Source: Phocoenobacter uteri
Lineage (GTDB): Bacteria > Pseudomonadota > Gammaproteobacteria > Enterobacterales > Pasteurellaceae
Assembly: GCF_900454895.1 (NCBI RefSeq)
Contig: NZ_UGTA01000001.1
Span: 930,001 to 994,000 of the forward strand
DNA: 64,000 nt
Direction: 5' to 3'
In this document: positions 1 through 10,600 of the stretch, in pieces
How the letters are laid out: each line of letters begins with the position of its first letter
Numbering within the stretch: the first letter of the stretch is position 1
The notes under the pieces: generated by a model
What the model saw: the letters and a program-made list of their open reading frames with translations, nothing else
What the model was told of the DNA's origin: nothing
Database searches by the model: none
Position numbers and translations under genes: made by a program

Positions 1-12
1 AAGGAGACAAAG

Positions 13-375
13 ATGGATGAAAATAACAATCTAACCGAACCAAATGACTCTCAACGCAATTTTATACTCGCTATTTATATTTTATTTGCTTTAAGCGTTG
101 TATTTACTAGCGTAACCTCAGCCGTTGGTGCAATTTTGGCTTATCGAAAACGTGATGATGTGCGAGGTACTATTTATGAAACACATATCGCTTATCTACT
201 AAGAACTTTTATTATCGCCTTGATCGGTATTATTTTAGGTATAATTTTATCCGCGATTGGCTTTGGGCTCATTATTATTGTATTAGTTGAAATATGGTAT
301 TTATTCCGTGTCGTAGTGGGTATTGTTAAGTTTGCTAAAAAACAACCCGTAACGCCAACGGGCTATTTTATGTAA
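13..375 (+). CDS. Small integral membrane protein, DUF4870-like
   Basis: The 120-residue product has a short polar N-terminus and about three hydrophobic segments (roughly residues 18-42, 63-85 and 85-105), with a basic cytoplasmic-looking loop (AYRKRDD) between the first and second. The pattern of a helix, a loop with a conserved-looking YETH, then two adjacent helices resembles small DUF4870-type membrane proteins. No enzymatic motif is visible and no function can be assigned. A strong ribosome binding site (AAGGAG at positions 2-6) supports the ATG at 13. It converges on yibQ, with a hairpin terminator between them. The promoter lies outside the window. Confidence 0.75.
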   Translation: MDENNNLTEPNDSQRNFILAIYILFALSVVFTSVTSAVGAILAYRKRDDVRGTIYETHIAYLLRTFIIALIGIILGIILSAIGFGLIIIVLVEIWYLFRVVVGIVKFAKKQPVTPTGYFM

Positions 376-414
376 AAAATTAAGCCGTTAGCTGATTCAT
401 CAAACTAGCGGCTT
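374..414 (-). terminator. Rho-independent terminator of envC-yibQ
   Basis: Arms AAGCCGTTAG (382-391) and CTAGCGGCTT (405-414) pair with one G-T wobble. On the minus strand the stem is followed by a run of six T (374-379 read in reverse), so it mainly serves yibQ. It may also stop the convergent membrane protein gene. Confidence 0.65.
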
Positions 415-431
415 GCTTTCCTTATTCTCCA

Positions 432-1280
432 CTACTCTTTCGGCACACCTCTTAACAGTGGAACATTATTCAGGTTACTCGTTGAAGTTTGAGCAGGTTT
501 CATTTCAAAGAACATAATCAATGGTTTTGATATCTTCACTTTTTCATTTCGCCATAGACTACTCATTTTTACCAACTCCACATCATTCGGCAGATTTTTA
601 ATACCTTGTTGTAACACTTTAATGCTATTCTTACGAGGATGTCCAATCAAAATCGCTAGTCCATTTTTTTGAGCATAACGAACGGCTAAATCAAAGTGAC
701 GTTGCACATCCGCCAATGAATTATTATCATCTAAAAAAACATGTCTTTCTAACGTTGGAATATAAAAACTTTTCGCCGTTTGTGCTGCAACACTCTTGCT
801 ATTGGTTTTACTATCTAAAAAGAAAAGCTGTTCATTCGCCAAAATTTCCATAAAATAATTCATCAATTGTTGATCTGCTGTCGCTGCACTCCCCATATGA
901 TTATTTAAACCAATAGCATAAGGCACTCGCTTTCTCGCATAATCCATAATCTCTTGAATTTGTGGTTTTTCCATTCCCACTTCCAGTGCTTTATCTTCAA
1001 TTTTAATCTTACTCAAAGGCTGCATCGGTTGATGAATTAGCACATCTCGTTGCTGTTCAAACGCTTTTTCTGCTCTTTCTGTTGCATAAGGAGATACTGG
1101 AATAATGGACACTGTCACTTCTTGTGGCATATCATAGATAGCATAATCTTCCTGACGATAGCCAACATCATCAATCACTATCGCTAATTTTGATGCACTC
1201 GCAAGCGGTGAAATAAATAATAAAATTTGCAAAATTCTTAAAAAATTTAACCGCTTATACTTCATCTTATTTTTATCCAT
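432..1280 (-). CDS. yibQ: Divergent polysaccharide deacetylase family protein (YibQ-like)
   Basis: This is a secreted protein of the divergent polysaccharide deacetylase (Polysacc_deac_2) family. A hydrophobic signal segment (FLRILQILLFISPLASA) is followed by the family's LAIVIDDVG start of the NodB-like barrel. Later family motifs include HQPMQP and GLNNHMGS, and the domain ends near IGHPR. It follows envC by a few bases, an envC-yibQ order also found in E. coli. The family has been linked to cell envelope work, but its substrate is unsettled. An in-frame ATG at 1289 lies only one base past the AGGA of the ribosome binding site, so the ATG at 1280 is preferred; an ATG at 1265 is also possible. 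Confidence 0.85.
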   Translation of the reverse strand: MDKNKMKYKRLNFLRILQILLFISPLASASKLAIVIDDVGYRQEDYAIYDMPQEVTVSIIPVSPYATERAEKAFEQQRDVLIHQPMQPLSKIKIEDKALEVGMEKPQIQEIMDYARKRVPYAIGLNNHMGSAATADQQLMNYFMEILANEQLFFLDSKTNSKSVAAQTAKSFYIPTLERHVFLDDNNSLADVQRHFDLAVRYAQKNGLAILIGHPRKNSIKVLQQGIKNLPNDVELVKMSSLWRNEKVKISKPLIMFFEMKPAQTSTSNLNNVPLLRGVPKE

Positions 1281-1292
1281 TTTAATCATTTC

Positions 1293-2477
1293 CTATTTCA
1301 CCCAACGTAATGGGTTCTTTGCTTGTCCTTTATAAGTAATACCAAAATAAAGTCCTGAATGAGATTGCCCTCCTGAATTTCCTACTTTAGCAATAATCAT
1401 TCCTTTTCCTACTTTATCATTTTCTTTTACCAAGATGTCACTGTTATAACCATAAATAGACGAATAATTTTTACCGTGATCAATTACAACCACATTACCA
1501 TAACCTGGCAACCAGTTTGCCAATACAACTCGTCCAGAAGTAATAGCTCGAACATTATCACCTGTTGATGCCTTAATCACTATCCCTTTCCAGCTATGTT
1601 CAGGATCAAATTTTTGTATAATCTTTCCATGAGTAGGCATAGCATATTGTCTTCTCGCTTTACCTAAACCGCTTCCCGCTCGTACTTGCTCAATTTCTTG
1701 GTTGGTTAGTTGCCCCTTACCCTGCTGCTCTTTTTCTGCTTTTAACTTAGCAAGCTCACGCTCTTCACGTCTTTGAGCTTCTTGATTCGCATTTGCAATG
1801 CTTTCTTGTAACGATTTTGCATTTTCCTTTAAAATTTCAAGATGGTTGGAATCTTTTTTAAGTGTTTTATTGATCGAAAAAATGGTCTGTTTTCTTTCTG
1901 ACGTAATTTTTTCTAATTGCTGTTTTTGCGAAGTCTGTTCTGATATTTGACTCATCTTGTCAGAAATTTGTTTCGCCAACAAATCACGTTGCTTTGTTAA
2001 TTTCTGTTGTGTATGACGAATATCATTGATTAAATCAATACGTGCTTGATTCATATGTTCATAATATTGAGCCATTCGGTCAGCTTCTTTTGCTTCTTTT
2101 GAAAGTAGCTTTTCAATCACTGACGGATTGATGCCTGAACGGTAGGCAGAATCTAGCTGCTCTCTTAAACGAGCTTTCTGTTTCTGCTCTTGCTTTTCAA
2201 GTTGTTCAATTTGCAGTTCTGTTTTCTTAATAGTTTGGCGAATTTCAGTCAGGCTTTTTTTTGTATTATGCAAGGCTTTAATAACCTCGCCCATTGCTTT
2301 CTCTTGATTTTTCAGCTGGCTCTGTAATTCATTACGCTGTTGTCTTTGTTTATAGATCTTATCTTGCTGTTGTCTAATCTTATGTCGAATACTAGAAAGA
2401 TCACTTGCAACAAGAGGTTGAGTGAAAAGACCTTGTAAAAAAAACAAAAACATTAACAATTGAAAACATAACTTCAC
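1293..2477 (-). CDS. envC: Murein hydrolase activator EnvC
   Basis: The 394-residue periplasmic protein has a signal peptide (residues 1-24, cleaved near LVAS), a long Gln/Lys/Glu-rich coiled coil (about 28-255) and a C-terminal LytM/M23 domain (about 280-394). The metal-binding residues of active M23 peptidases are missing. The usual HxH-type site reads SIYGYNS, and the usual HLHFE reads SGLYFGI. That degenerate domain is the hallmark of EnvC, which does not cut peptidoglycan itself but activates amidases (AmiA/AmiB) at the septum under FtsEX control. It is transcribed divergently from gpmA and is followed directly by yibQ. Confidence 0.93.
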   Translation of the reverse strand: MKLCFQLLMFLFFLQGLFTQPLVASDLSSIRHKIRQQQDKIYKQRQQRNELQSQLKNQEKAMGEVIKALHNTKKSLTEIRQTIKKTELQIEQLEKQEQKQKARLREQLDSAYRSGINPSVIEKLLSKEAKEADRMAQYYEHMNQARIDLINDIRHTQQKLTKQRDLLAKQISDKMSQISEQTSQKQQLEKITSERKQTIFSINKTLKKDSNHLEILKENAKSLQESIANANQEAQRREERELAKLKAEKEQQGKGQLTNQEIEQVRAGSGLGKARRQYAMPTHGKIIQKFDPEHSWKGIVIKASTGDNVRAITSGRVVLANWLPGYGNVVVIDHGKNYSSIYGYNSDILVKENDKVGKGMIIAKVGNSGGQSHSGLYFGITYKGQAKNPLRWVK

Positions 2478-2636
2478 AAAAAATCCTTAAAATATAAAAG
2501 AAAGAGGCTTATTTTAATCTGTTCTTTGAGAAAAATCAGCTTTTCTTCAATAATTCAACTTTATATTTTAAAAATCCCTTATTTTTGTTGTAAAATAACA
2601 AAGTTTTTAATTTAGTATTAACAATAGGAGTTTTTT

Positions 2637-3320
2637 ATGGAATTAGTATTTATCCGTCACGGTCTAAGTGAGTGGAATCAATTAAACCTTTTCACTGGTT
2701 GGCACGATGTTAATTTAGCAGAAAAAGGTGTGGAAGAAGCAAAAGAAGCTGGTCGCAAATTAAAAGCTGCTGGCTTTGAATTTGATATCGCATTCACTTC
2801 TGTTTTAAAACGTGCAATCAAAACTTGTAACTTTGTTTTAGAAGAGTCTGATCAATTGTTCGTACCACAAGTAAAATCTTGGCGTTTAAATGAGCGTCAT
2901 TACGGTGGTTTACAAGGGTTAAACAAAAAAGAAGCAGCTGAAGAACACGGCGAAGAGCAAGTTCATATCTGGCGTCGTTCTTACGATGTTTTACCACCAT
3001 TACAAGATCGTAACGATCCTAATTCAGCTCATAACGATCGTCGTTATGCTCACCTTCCACACGATGTGATCCCTGATGGTGAAAACTTAAAAGTAACTTT
3101 AGAGCGTGTATTACCATTCTGGGAAGATCAAATTGCACCAGCAATTTTGGCAGGTAAACGTGTTTTAGTTGCTGCACACGGTAACTCATTACGTGCATTA
3201 GCAAAACACATCGAAGGTATCTCTGATGAAGATATTATGGATTTAGAAATCCCAACAGGTCAGCCATTAGTTTATACTTTAGATGAAAACTTAAAAGTAG
3301 TAAGTAAACGCTACCTTTAA
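2637..3320 (+). CDS. gpmA: 2,3-bisphosphoglycerate-dependent phosphoglycerate mutase
   Basis: This cytoplasmic glycolytic enzyme interconverts 3- and 2-phosphoglycerate through a phosphohistidine. The catalytic RHG motif is at residues 7-9 (H8 is the phosphorylated histidine). The family signatures [16 protein letters not shown] and [10 protein letters not shown] (second catalytic His) are all present. The length of 227 residues is normal for dPGM (E. coli 250). The ATG at 2637 follows ATAGGAG with a 6-base gap. It is monocistronic: envC is divergent upstream and a strong terminator lies 24 bases downstream. Confidence 0.97.
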   Translation: MELVFIRHGLSEWNQLNLFTGWHDVNLAEKGVEEAKEAGRKLKAAGFEFDIAFTSVLKRAIKTCNFVLEESDQLFVPQVKSWRLNERHYGGLQGLNKKEAAEEHGEEQVHIWRRSYDVLPPLQDRNDPNSAHNDRRYAHLPHDVIPDGENLKVTLERVLPFWEDQIAPAILAGKRVLVAAHGNSLRALAKHIEGISDEDIMDLEIPTGQPLVYTLDENLKVVSKRYL

Positions 3321-3344
3321 TAAGTAATTAGAAATATGTTATGG

Positions 3345-3368
3345 GGTCGCCTTCGGGCGACCTTTTTT
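3345..3368 (+). terminator. Rho-independent terminator of gpmA
   Basis: A perfect 7-bp GC-rich stem (GGTCGCC/GGCGACC) with a stable TTCG tetraloop is followed by six T. It is a textbook intrinsic terminator 24 bases after the gpmA stop. Confidence 0.95.
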
Positions 3369-3470
3369 ATTCCTTAAATTCCATTGAAAATCCCCCTTTT
3401 GTATAGTTATTAAATGAAATAACTTTTCTTGCTCAACTTTTTTTTAAAAAATAAACTTTTTTTGAAAAAA

Positions 3471-3484
3471 TTGATAATTATCAA
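3471..3484 (+). promoter_or_regulatory. Predicted FNR binding site upstream of ackA-pta
   Basis: TTGATAATTATCAA is a perfect 14-bp palindrome and matches the FNR consensus TTGAT-N4-ATCAA at all ten defined positions. It lies 111 bases before the ackA start. TATAAT follows at 3487-3492 and TTATTC at 3501-3506, so the exact promoter geometry is uncertain. Oxygen-dependent control fits acetate formation under low oxygen. Binding is inferred. Confidence 0.65.
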
Positions 3485-3594
3485 AATATAATAATTTATT
3501 TTATTCGCTGAAAAGTGTATCCTATACGAAAGATTTTACGTGCTTTAACTACAAAGCATAATTTCATCCACTCAATAACTAAAATAGGTTTATT

Positions 3595-4794
3595 ATGTCT
3601 AATAAAAATTTAATTCTTATCCTTAACTGCGGCAGCTCTTCTTTAAAATTTGCTGTTCTTGATCCTGCGACAGGCGCTGAAACATTATCAGGTCTTGCAG
3701 AAGCATTTCATCTTGAAGATGCTCGCATTAAATGGAAGTTAAATGGTGAAAAAGGAAATGCTGATTTAGGTGCAGGTGCTGCACATACTCAAGCATTAGA
3801 TTTTATTGCGAAAAATATTTTAACTGATGAATTAAAAGAAAGTATTGCTGCGATCGGTCACCGTATTGTTCACGGTGGTGAAAAATTCACTGAATCTGTA
3901 GTAATTACTGATGAAGTAATTAAAGGTATTGAAGAAGCTGTACAATTCGCACCTCTTCACAATCCAGCTCACTTAATCGGAATCAAAGAAGCATTCCGTA
4001 TTTTCCCAGAATTAAAAGAGCGTAATGTCGCTGTATTTGATACGGCATTCCACCAAACAATGCCAGAAGAAGCCTATTTATATGCAATTCCTTATGCAAT
4101 GTATAAAGAAAATGGCGTGCGTCGTTATGGTTTCCACGGAACAAGTCACTACTTTGTAAGCCGTGAAGCAGCAAAAGCATTAAATATTGCGGAAGATAAA
4201 ATCAATGTAATCACTTGTCACTTAGGTAACGGTGCTTCAATCGCAGCTGTTCGTAACGGTAAATGTATCGATACTTCAATGGGCTTAACACCATTAGAAG
4301 GTTTAGTAATGGGTACACGTAGTGGTGACATCGATCCTGCAATTATGTTCTATATGCACGATAACTTAGGTATGTCAGTTGAAGAAATCAATGAATGTTT
4401 AACTAAAAAATCTGGTTTATTAGGTTTAACTGAAGTGACTAGCGACTGTCGTTATGCTGAAGATAACTATGAAACAGAAGCACCAGCTAAGCGTGCATTA
4501 GACGTATTCTGCTACAAATTAGCAAAATACATCGGTTCTTATATGGCAGTAATTGGCGATCGTTTAGATGCAATCGTATTTACTGGCGGTATCGGTGAAA
4601 ACTCATCATTAGTACGTGAATTAACGTTAAACCATTTAAAATTATTCGGCTATCAAGTTGACGAAGAGAAAAACGTAGCTGCTCGTTTCGGTAAAGATGG
4701 TATCATTACTAAAGAAGGTACACCTGTATCTATCGTTCTTCCAACCAATGAAGAGCTTGTTATCGCACAAGATACAGCTAAGCTAACCGCATAA
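3595..4794 (+). CDS. ackA: Acetate kinase
   Basis: This ASKHA-fold enzyme makes acetate and ATP from acetyl phosphate and ADP. The first acetokinase signature ([12 protein letters not shown]) is at residues 10-21. The second region ([11 protein letters not shown]), the HLGNGASI nucleotide-binding stretch and FTGGIGENS near the C-terminus are intact. At 399 residues it is full length. It forms a metabolic pair with pta just downstream, although a hairpin terminator sits between them and may lower pta read-through. The upstream gap of about 225 bases holds a perfect FNR-type palindrome. Confidence 0.98.
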   Translation: MSNKNLILILNCGSSSLKFAVLDPATGAETLSGLAEAFHLEDARIKWKLNGEKGNADLGAGAAHTQALDFIAKNILTDELKESIAAIGHRIVHGGEKFTESVVITDEVIKGIEEAVQFAPLHNPAHLIGIKEAFRIFPELKERNVAVFDTAFHQTMPEEAYLYAIPYAMYKENGVRRYGFHGTSHYFVSREAAKALNIAEDKINVITCHLGNGASIAAVRNGKCIDTSMGLTPLEGLVMGTRSGDIDPAIMFYMHDNLGMSVEEINECLTKKSGLLGLTEVTSDCRYAEDNYETEAPAKRALDVFCYKLAKYIGSYMAVIGDRLDAIVFTGGIGENSSLVRELTLNHLKLFGYQVDEEKNVAARFGKDGIITKEGTPVSIVLPTNEELVIAQDTAKLTA

Positions 4795-4804
4795 TCAACA
4801 TATT

Positions 4805-4831
4805 AAAACCTACCTAAAAGGTAGGTTTTTT
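4805..4831 (+). terminator. Intrinsic terminator/attenuator between ackA and pta
   Basis: Ten-base arms AAAACCTACC (4805-4814) and GGTAGGTTTT (4820-4829) surround a TAAAA loop and end in a T run. It lies just before pta, so part of the pta mRNA is presumably made by read-through or from a separate promoter. Confidence 0.85.
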
Positions 4832-4859
4832 CTTTTTATTGACCATAGGAATTTATATA

Positions 4860-7004
4860 ATGTCTAGAACTATTATTCTTATCCCAACTAGTGCCGGTGT
4901 AGGTTTAACTAGTGTTAGCTTAGGTTTTGTTCACTCGCTTGAACAAAAAGGGGCTAAAGTTGGATTCTTAAAACCAATTTCACAGCCAGAAAATGGTAAT
5001 GATGAATTAGATCGTTCAACTAATATTATTAGAACCTCACAAACAACAGAAGTAGGTATACCTATGATGTTGAGCCAAGCAGAAATGCTTATTGGTAAAA
5101 ATCAAACTGATGTTCTATTAGAAAAAATTGTTGAACAACATCAAAAACTTGCTAACACGAATGAAGTTATCGTTGTTGAAGGGCTTATCCCAACTCGTCG
5201 TAGTGCTTATGCAAATAACATCAACTACGAAATTGCACAAACATTAGATGCAGAAATTATTTTAGTTGCAGCACCAGGTACTGATTCGCCAGCTCGCTTA
5301 AAAGAGCGTATTGATGTTGCAGCATCTGAATTCGGTGGACGTAATAATCCGAATTTATTAGGTGTAATCGTTAATAAATTTAATGCTCCAGTTGATGAAA
5401 CAGGTAGAACACGTCCTGATTTAACAGAAATTTTCGACTCATTCCAACATGTAAACCGTAATGTGAATGTAAACGACCTTCACGTATTATTTGAAAAAAG
5501 TGATATAAAACTACTCGCTTGTGTTGAGTGGAAACCAGAGTTAATCGAAACTCGTGCCATTGATATCGCAAAACATTTAGGTGCATCAATTATTCATGAA
5601 GGTGAATTGCATAGTCGTCGTATTCGTGGGGTTACTTTCTGTGCAAGAAGCTTACCAAATATGATCGAACATATGAAAGCAGGATCATTATTAGTAACTT
5701 CAGCAGATCGTCCTGATGTTTTGATCGCTGCAGCTCTTTCGATTATGAATGGTGTTGAAATTGGTGCAATCTTACTAACTGGTGGATATAAATTAGATTT
5801 AGGTGTAAGAAATCTTTGTCAACAAGCTTTTGAAAAAGGCGTGCCAATTTTCCGAGTTGAAGGAAATACATGGCAAACTGCACTTAGCTTACAAAGTTTC
5901 AGCTTAGAAGTGCCTATTGATGATAAAGTACGTATTGAAAACACAAAACAATATGTATCTGAACAGCTTTCTAGCCACTTTATCACTGATATCACAAACG
6001 GCGCAGTACGTGAAAAACGTTTATCACCAGCAGCATTCCGCTATCAATTAACAGAATTTGCTCGTGCAGCGAAAAAACGTATTGTACTTCCTGAAGGTGA
6101 TGAACCTCGTACGATTAAAGCTGCGGCTCTATGTGCTGAGCGTGGTATTGCTGACTGTATCCTTTTAGCCCCTGTTGCAGATGTTCAACGTGTAGCAGAA
6201 GCACAAGGCGTTCAGCTTGGAAAAGGTGTAACAATCATCGATCCTGCAACTATTCGTGAAAACTATGTTGAACGTTTAGTTGAATTACGTAAAAACAAAG
6301 GTATGACGGAAGTGGTTGCTCGTGAGCAATTATTAGATAACGTTGTACTTGGTACAATGATGTTAGAAGCGAACGAAGTTGATGGTTTAGTATCAGGTGC
6401 GGTTCACACAACAGCAAATACAATTCGCCCACCAATGCAAATCATCAAAACAGCACCAGGTAGCTCGATTGTTTCTTCAATCTTCTTTATGTTATTACCT
6501 GATCAAGTGCTTGTTTACGGTGACTGTGCGGTAAACCCAGATCCAAATGCAGAACAATTAGCAGAAATTGCGATTCAATCTGCTGAATCAGCAAAAGCAT
6601 TTGGTGTTGAACCTCGTGTTGCGATGATTTCTTACTCAACAGGAACATCAGGTTCTGGTGCTGATGTTGAGAAAGTAAAAGAAGCAACTCGTATCGCACA
6701 AGAAAAACGTCCTGACTTAATCATTGACGGTCCATTACAATATGACGCAGCGATTATGGAAGATGTAGCTCGCTCAAAAGCACCAAATTCACCTGTTGCG
6801 GGTAAAGCAACTGTGTTCGTATTCCCTGACTTAAATACAGGTAATACAACCTATAAAGCTGTTCAACGTTCTGCGGATCTTGTTTCTATCGGTCCAATGC
6901 TACAAGGTATGCGTAAACCTGTGAATGACTTATCTCGTGGTGCATTAGTAGATGATATTGTTTATACAATCGCATTAACTGCAATTCAAGCAACTCAAAG
7001 CTAA
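4860..7004 (+). CDS. pta: Phosphate acetyltransferase (long form)
   Basis: It converts acetyl-CoA and phosphate to acetyl phosphate, feeding AckA. At 714 residues it is the long enterobacterial-type Pta. It has an N-terminal P-loop-like/BioD-like region ([14 protein letters not shown] at the start), a central DRTGG domain (about 220-330) and the C-terminal catalytic PTA_PTB domain (about 390-714) with [23 protein letters not shown] and FPDLNTGN. The ATG at 4860 is chosen over an in-frame TTG at 4839 because TAGGA lies about 9 bases before it and homologues begin with MSRTIILIP. Confidence 0.96.
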   Translation: MSRTIILIPTSAGVGLTSVSLGFVHSLEQKGAKVGFLKPISQPENGNDELDRSTNIIRTSQTTEVGIPMMLSQAEMLIGKNQTDVLLEKIVEQHQKLANTNEVIVVEGLIPTRRSAYANNINYEIAQTLDAEIILVAAPGTDSPARLKERIDVAASEFGGRNNPNLLGVIVNKFNAPVDETGRTRPDLTEIFDSFQHVNRNVNVNDLHVLFEKSDIKLLACVEWKPELIETRAIDIAKHLGASIIHEGELHSRRIRGVTFCARSLPNMIEHMKAGSLLVTSADRPDVLIAAALSIMNGVEIGAILLTGGYKLDLGVRNLCQQAFEKGVPIFRVEGNTWQTALSLQSFSLEVPIDDKVRIENTKQYVSEQLSSHFITDITNGAVREKRLSPAAFRYQLTEFARAAKKRIVLPEGDEPRTIKAAALCAERGIADCILLAPVADVQRVAEAQGVQLGKGVTIIDPATIRENYVERLVELRKNKGMTEVVAREQLLDNVVLGTMMLEANEVDGLVSGAVHTTANTIRPPMQIIKTAPGSSIVSSIFFMLLPDQVLVYGDCAVNPDPNAEQLAEIAIQSAESAKAFGVEPRVAMISYSTGTSGSGADVEKVKEATRIAQEKRPDLIIDGPLQYDAAIMEDVARSKAPNSPVAGKATVFVFPDLNTGNTTYKAVQRSADLVSIGPMLQGMRKPVNDLSRGALVDDIVYTIALTAIQATQS

Positions 7005-7029
7005 TATTTCATAGAAATTGATGTATAAT

Positions 7030-7054
7030 GCCCTCACTTGTTGAGGGCTTTTTT
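7030..7054 (+). terminator. Rho-independent terminator of pta
   Basis: A 7-bp stem GCCCTCA/TGAGGGC around CTTGT is followed by six T, 25 bases past the pta stop. Confidence 0.93.
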
Positions 7055-7109
7055 ATTTGTATTCTATATTTAAGCGGTCATATTTTTATCAAAATTTACA
7101 ATTTTTATT

Positions 7110-7637
7110 ATGAAATTCGATTCTTCTATCCATCAAAAACTTGCAATTTTCTCGCCTTATTTAACGCAAGAAATTACTATCTATGCTGACTGCTTTTCAC
7201 AACATACTCAAACAGTGCAAGCCTTTGTTAATGAAATTGAACAAACTGCAACGATTCTGACCAAAATAAATCAAGACGATGTTGTTGAATTTTATGCTGA
7301 TAAGCTAATCTTACAATTTAGAACGCTTCAAAAATCAGTTGAATTTCTAAAAAATAAGCCTAAATATACTGAAAATGCTCGCCCTGTATTTCAGTCATCT
7401 TATCGCTTTCCTAAAAATATTCACACGTTACGCCCAGCAAAACGCTTAGAAGAATATAGAAAAGCATTACGTCTATTAAATGATAAAATCAGTTGGATTA
7501 TTGAGCAGCGATATAAGTCTCAAACGAATGAAGATAAAACCTATTGGCAAATTCAGCTACAAGAAACCGAATATCGTAAGCAACGCTGTGTAGATGCGAT
7601 TGAAAAAACGGAAGAAGATCTTTCTAAAATGAGGTAA
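7110..7637 (+). CDS. priC: Primosomal replication protein N'' (PriC-like)
   Basis: The 175-residue, mostly helical cytoplasmic protein has the same length as E. coli PriC and matches its pattern. There is an N-terminal helical region, a linker with RPAKRLEEYRKALRLL corresponding to the conserved basic E/R-rich segment, and a C-terminal helix ending in a YRKQRC...AIEKTEEDL heptad-like stretch. PriC helps reload DnaB at stalled forks. It stands alone between the pta terminator and a bidirectional hairpin, and a partial uptake signal (TAAGCGGTCA, 7071-7080) lies just upstream. Identification rests on length and pattern. Confidence 0.75.
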   Translation: MKFDSSIHQKLAIFSPYLTQEITIYADCFSQHTQTVQAFVNEIEQTATILTKINQDDVVEFYADKLILQFRTLQKSVEFLKNKPKYTENARPVFQSSYRFPKNIHTLRPAKRLEEYRKALRLLNDKISWIIEQRYKSQTNEDKTYWQIQLQETEYRKQRCVDAIEKTEEDLSKMR

Positions 7638-7641
7638 TAAA

Positions 7642-7676
7642 AAAGCTTAATGAAATAGTCTATTCCATTAAGCTTT
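7642..7676. terminator. Bidirectional terminator between priC and the RND pump gene
   Basis: Perfect 11-base arms AAAGCTTAATG (7642-7652) and CATTAAGCTTT (7666-7676) lie between two converging genes. Confidence 0.8.
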
Positions 7677-7699
7677 ATCGTCATTTTTTAAGTTATAAA

Positions 7700-10600
7700 T
7701 TAACTCTTTTTATATTTATTCTCATCAAATTCTGGCAGTGGTTTATGCTCACTTGCAATGAAACTATAAATTACTGGCAGAATAAATAACGTAAACAATG
7801 TTCCAATACCTAGTCCTGCAATAAGAACCATTCCTATACTAAAACGTGCAACGGCTCCTGCACCACCTGCTAAGAGTAATGGGAGTAAACCCGCTATCAT
7901 TGCTGCGGTCGTCATTAAAATTGGACGTAAACGAATAGTTGCGGCATAAATAATCGCATTAAAACGAGATCTTCCATGTAATAACTGCTCTTCTTTAGCA
8001 ACTTCACACATTAAAATACCATGTTTAGTAATTAGTCCAACTAGTGTGACTAAACCAACTTGAGAATAAATATTAAGTGTTGCTCCCTGAACTTTTGCAA
8101 TACCAAGAATATTCATAACGAGCAATGCTCCACTGATCGCTAATGGCACAGAAACCATAATAACCATTGGATCTCGCCATGATTCAAATTGGATCGCTAA
8201 TACAATGAAGATAATAACAATCGCTAAAGCAAAAGTCATCACCATCGCATTTCCCTCTTGCACATATTGACGTGCTTCAGAACGGAAATCATATTGATAG
8301 CCTTGTGGCAATGTTTTGTCTAGCTCTTCTTTTGCCCAATCTACTGCATCACCAATAGAGCCAACAGCTACACCACCTATCGTCGCTGCATTAAGCTGGT
8401 TCATTCGGTTAAGAGATTTTGGCGTTGTTGTTAATTCCATTTTTATAAATGAACCTAGTGGTACTGACTCTCCATTTTTTGCCGTGACATAATAGTTCAT
8501 TAAATCTTGCGGATTCAAACGCTCTACTCTAGGCACTTGCGATACAATCGGGTATGCACGAGAATCTATATCTACTCGAGTAATCGTTGCACCAGAAAGA
8601 AAACTACCTAATGTCATTCCCACTTGTTGCATTGTAATACCATATGCACCCATTTTTTCACGGTCAAAGGTCATCTTCATCGTTGCTGTATCAAATTTTA
8701 AATCAAGGGTAACAAAGAAAAATTTACCTGATTTTTGTGCTTTTTCTAGAATACCTAATGCAACTTCAGATAATTTTTGATAGCTATTTGCTGATGTAAT
8801 CACTAATGAGAATGGTAAACCGCTTTCTCCTGTCGATATTTCAGGGAAAGTGATCGCTGTTACATTCATTTCAGGAATTTTTTTACCAATTTGTCCGATA
8901 GTACCTTTCATTTCCATTATGCCACGAGAACGTTCATTCCAATCTTTTAACATAATTAACGATAATGCACTGTTTGCCCCAGAAAATCCTGAAATATTCA
9001 TAATTCGATTCACTTCTGGCATCTCAGTTACTTCTTTTTCAAAAGGTTTTAATGCGGATTGAGTGTAATCTAAATTGGTATTAGAAGGCCCACTTGAAAT
9101 TGCTGCTACAAAACCTTTATCTTCTGTTGGAGCAACTTCAGTAGAAAGTGAGCCAAACAAGAAAGGTAAACTAACAAAAATAGCCACAACAAAAAAGAGA
9201 ACAAATCCACGAATAGACATCACTAAACTTAGCATACCCACATAACAAGCGGTCATTTTTTCTAAGGTTTTTTCAACTAATAGCTCAAAACGATTTGGCT
9301 CTGATTTTGCTTTTAAAATACTCCCTGACATCATTGGTGATAGTGTTAATGCCGTTACACCTGAAATCAATACAGCTCCAGCAAGGGTTAAAGCGAACTC
9401 TTTAAATAATGCCCCAGTGACACCTTCCATTAACGCCATTGGAGAATATACTGCACCAAGTGTAATTGTCATTGCAATAACAGGTAATGCTATTTCTCGT
9501 GTACCAATAATTGCCGCATCAAATGGATTCTTACCTTCTTTTATATGACGTTCAACATTTTCTAGCACAACGATCGCATCATCTACAACAAGCCCGATCG
9601 CAAGAATCAGAGCTAACAAGGTCAATAAATTGATAGAAAAACCAAACATTTGTAGAACAAATAGCACCCCAATCAATGAAATTGGAATAGTAATAATTGG
9701 TACAACCATTGCTCTTACAGAACCTAAGAAAAGGATAATGACAATCAAAACAATAACAACAGCTTCACCGATAGTATGAATAACTTCACTAATCGAATCG
9801 TTAATCGCAATGGTACTATCGTGTAAAATCTTACCTTGAATTGAACTCGGTAAATTACTTTGCATTTGCTTAAACATAGGGTAAATATTTTTAGCAACAG
9901 TTAATGGATTTGCTGTTGCTGCTGATTCTACTCCCATAACCACAACTTCTTTCCCATTTACTGTTGCTCTGGCTCTATCTGATGATTTTGCTAATTCAAT
10001 GTTAGCTAGATCACGTAATTTCACCTGATTGCCATCTGACGTAGAAATAATGGTTAAATTCCCTAAACTTTCTACTGTTTTTGTTGTTGATTCAATTTTA
10101 TTATTATAAACAGTATAATAACCATTCGTTGATCCTGCCGCTGTTTGCACATTATTCGCACTCAATGCTTGCATTACTGCCGCACCAGAAATATTGTGTG
10201 TTGCTAATTTTTGAGGATCAAGCCAAATCCGTAATCCAAAAGGTGTCGCACCAAAAATAGATACTTTTGATACACCATTTACAGTGAAGAATTGTGGTTT
10301 CACCACCCGTTCTAAATAATCCGTTACTTCAGTTGCACTTAATTCTTGTGAAGCAAACTGAATATACATTAACGTATCACCACCACCTGAGACACTAATC
10401 GCAGGATCATCAATACCACTTGGTAATTGTGAACGAATTGCATTCACTTTTGCTGACACATCCGATAATGCTGCATTCGGATCAGTATTTAACTTCATTT
10501 TTGCAGTCACTACTGTTGAATTTGGTGAACTGCTGGATGTAATGTAATCAATATTATTCGCCTGAGCCACTGCTTCTTCTATTTTAGAGGTTACAAAAGC

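Noticed and set aside
4805..4831. Riboswitch or leader regulation between ackA and pta
   Set aside because: The element is a simple symmetric hairpin with a T run; there is no conserved aptamer-like structure.
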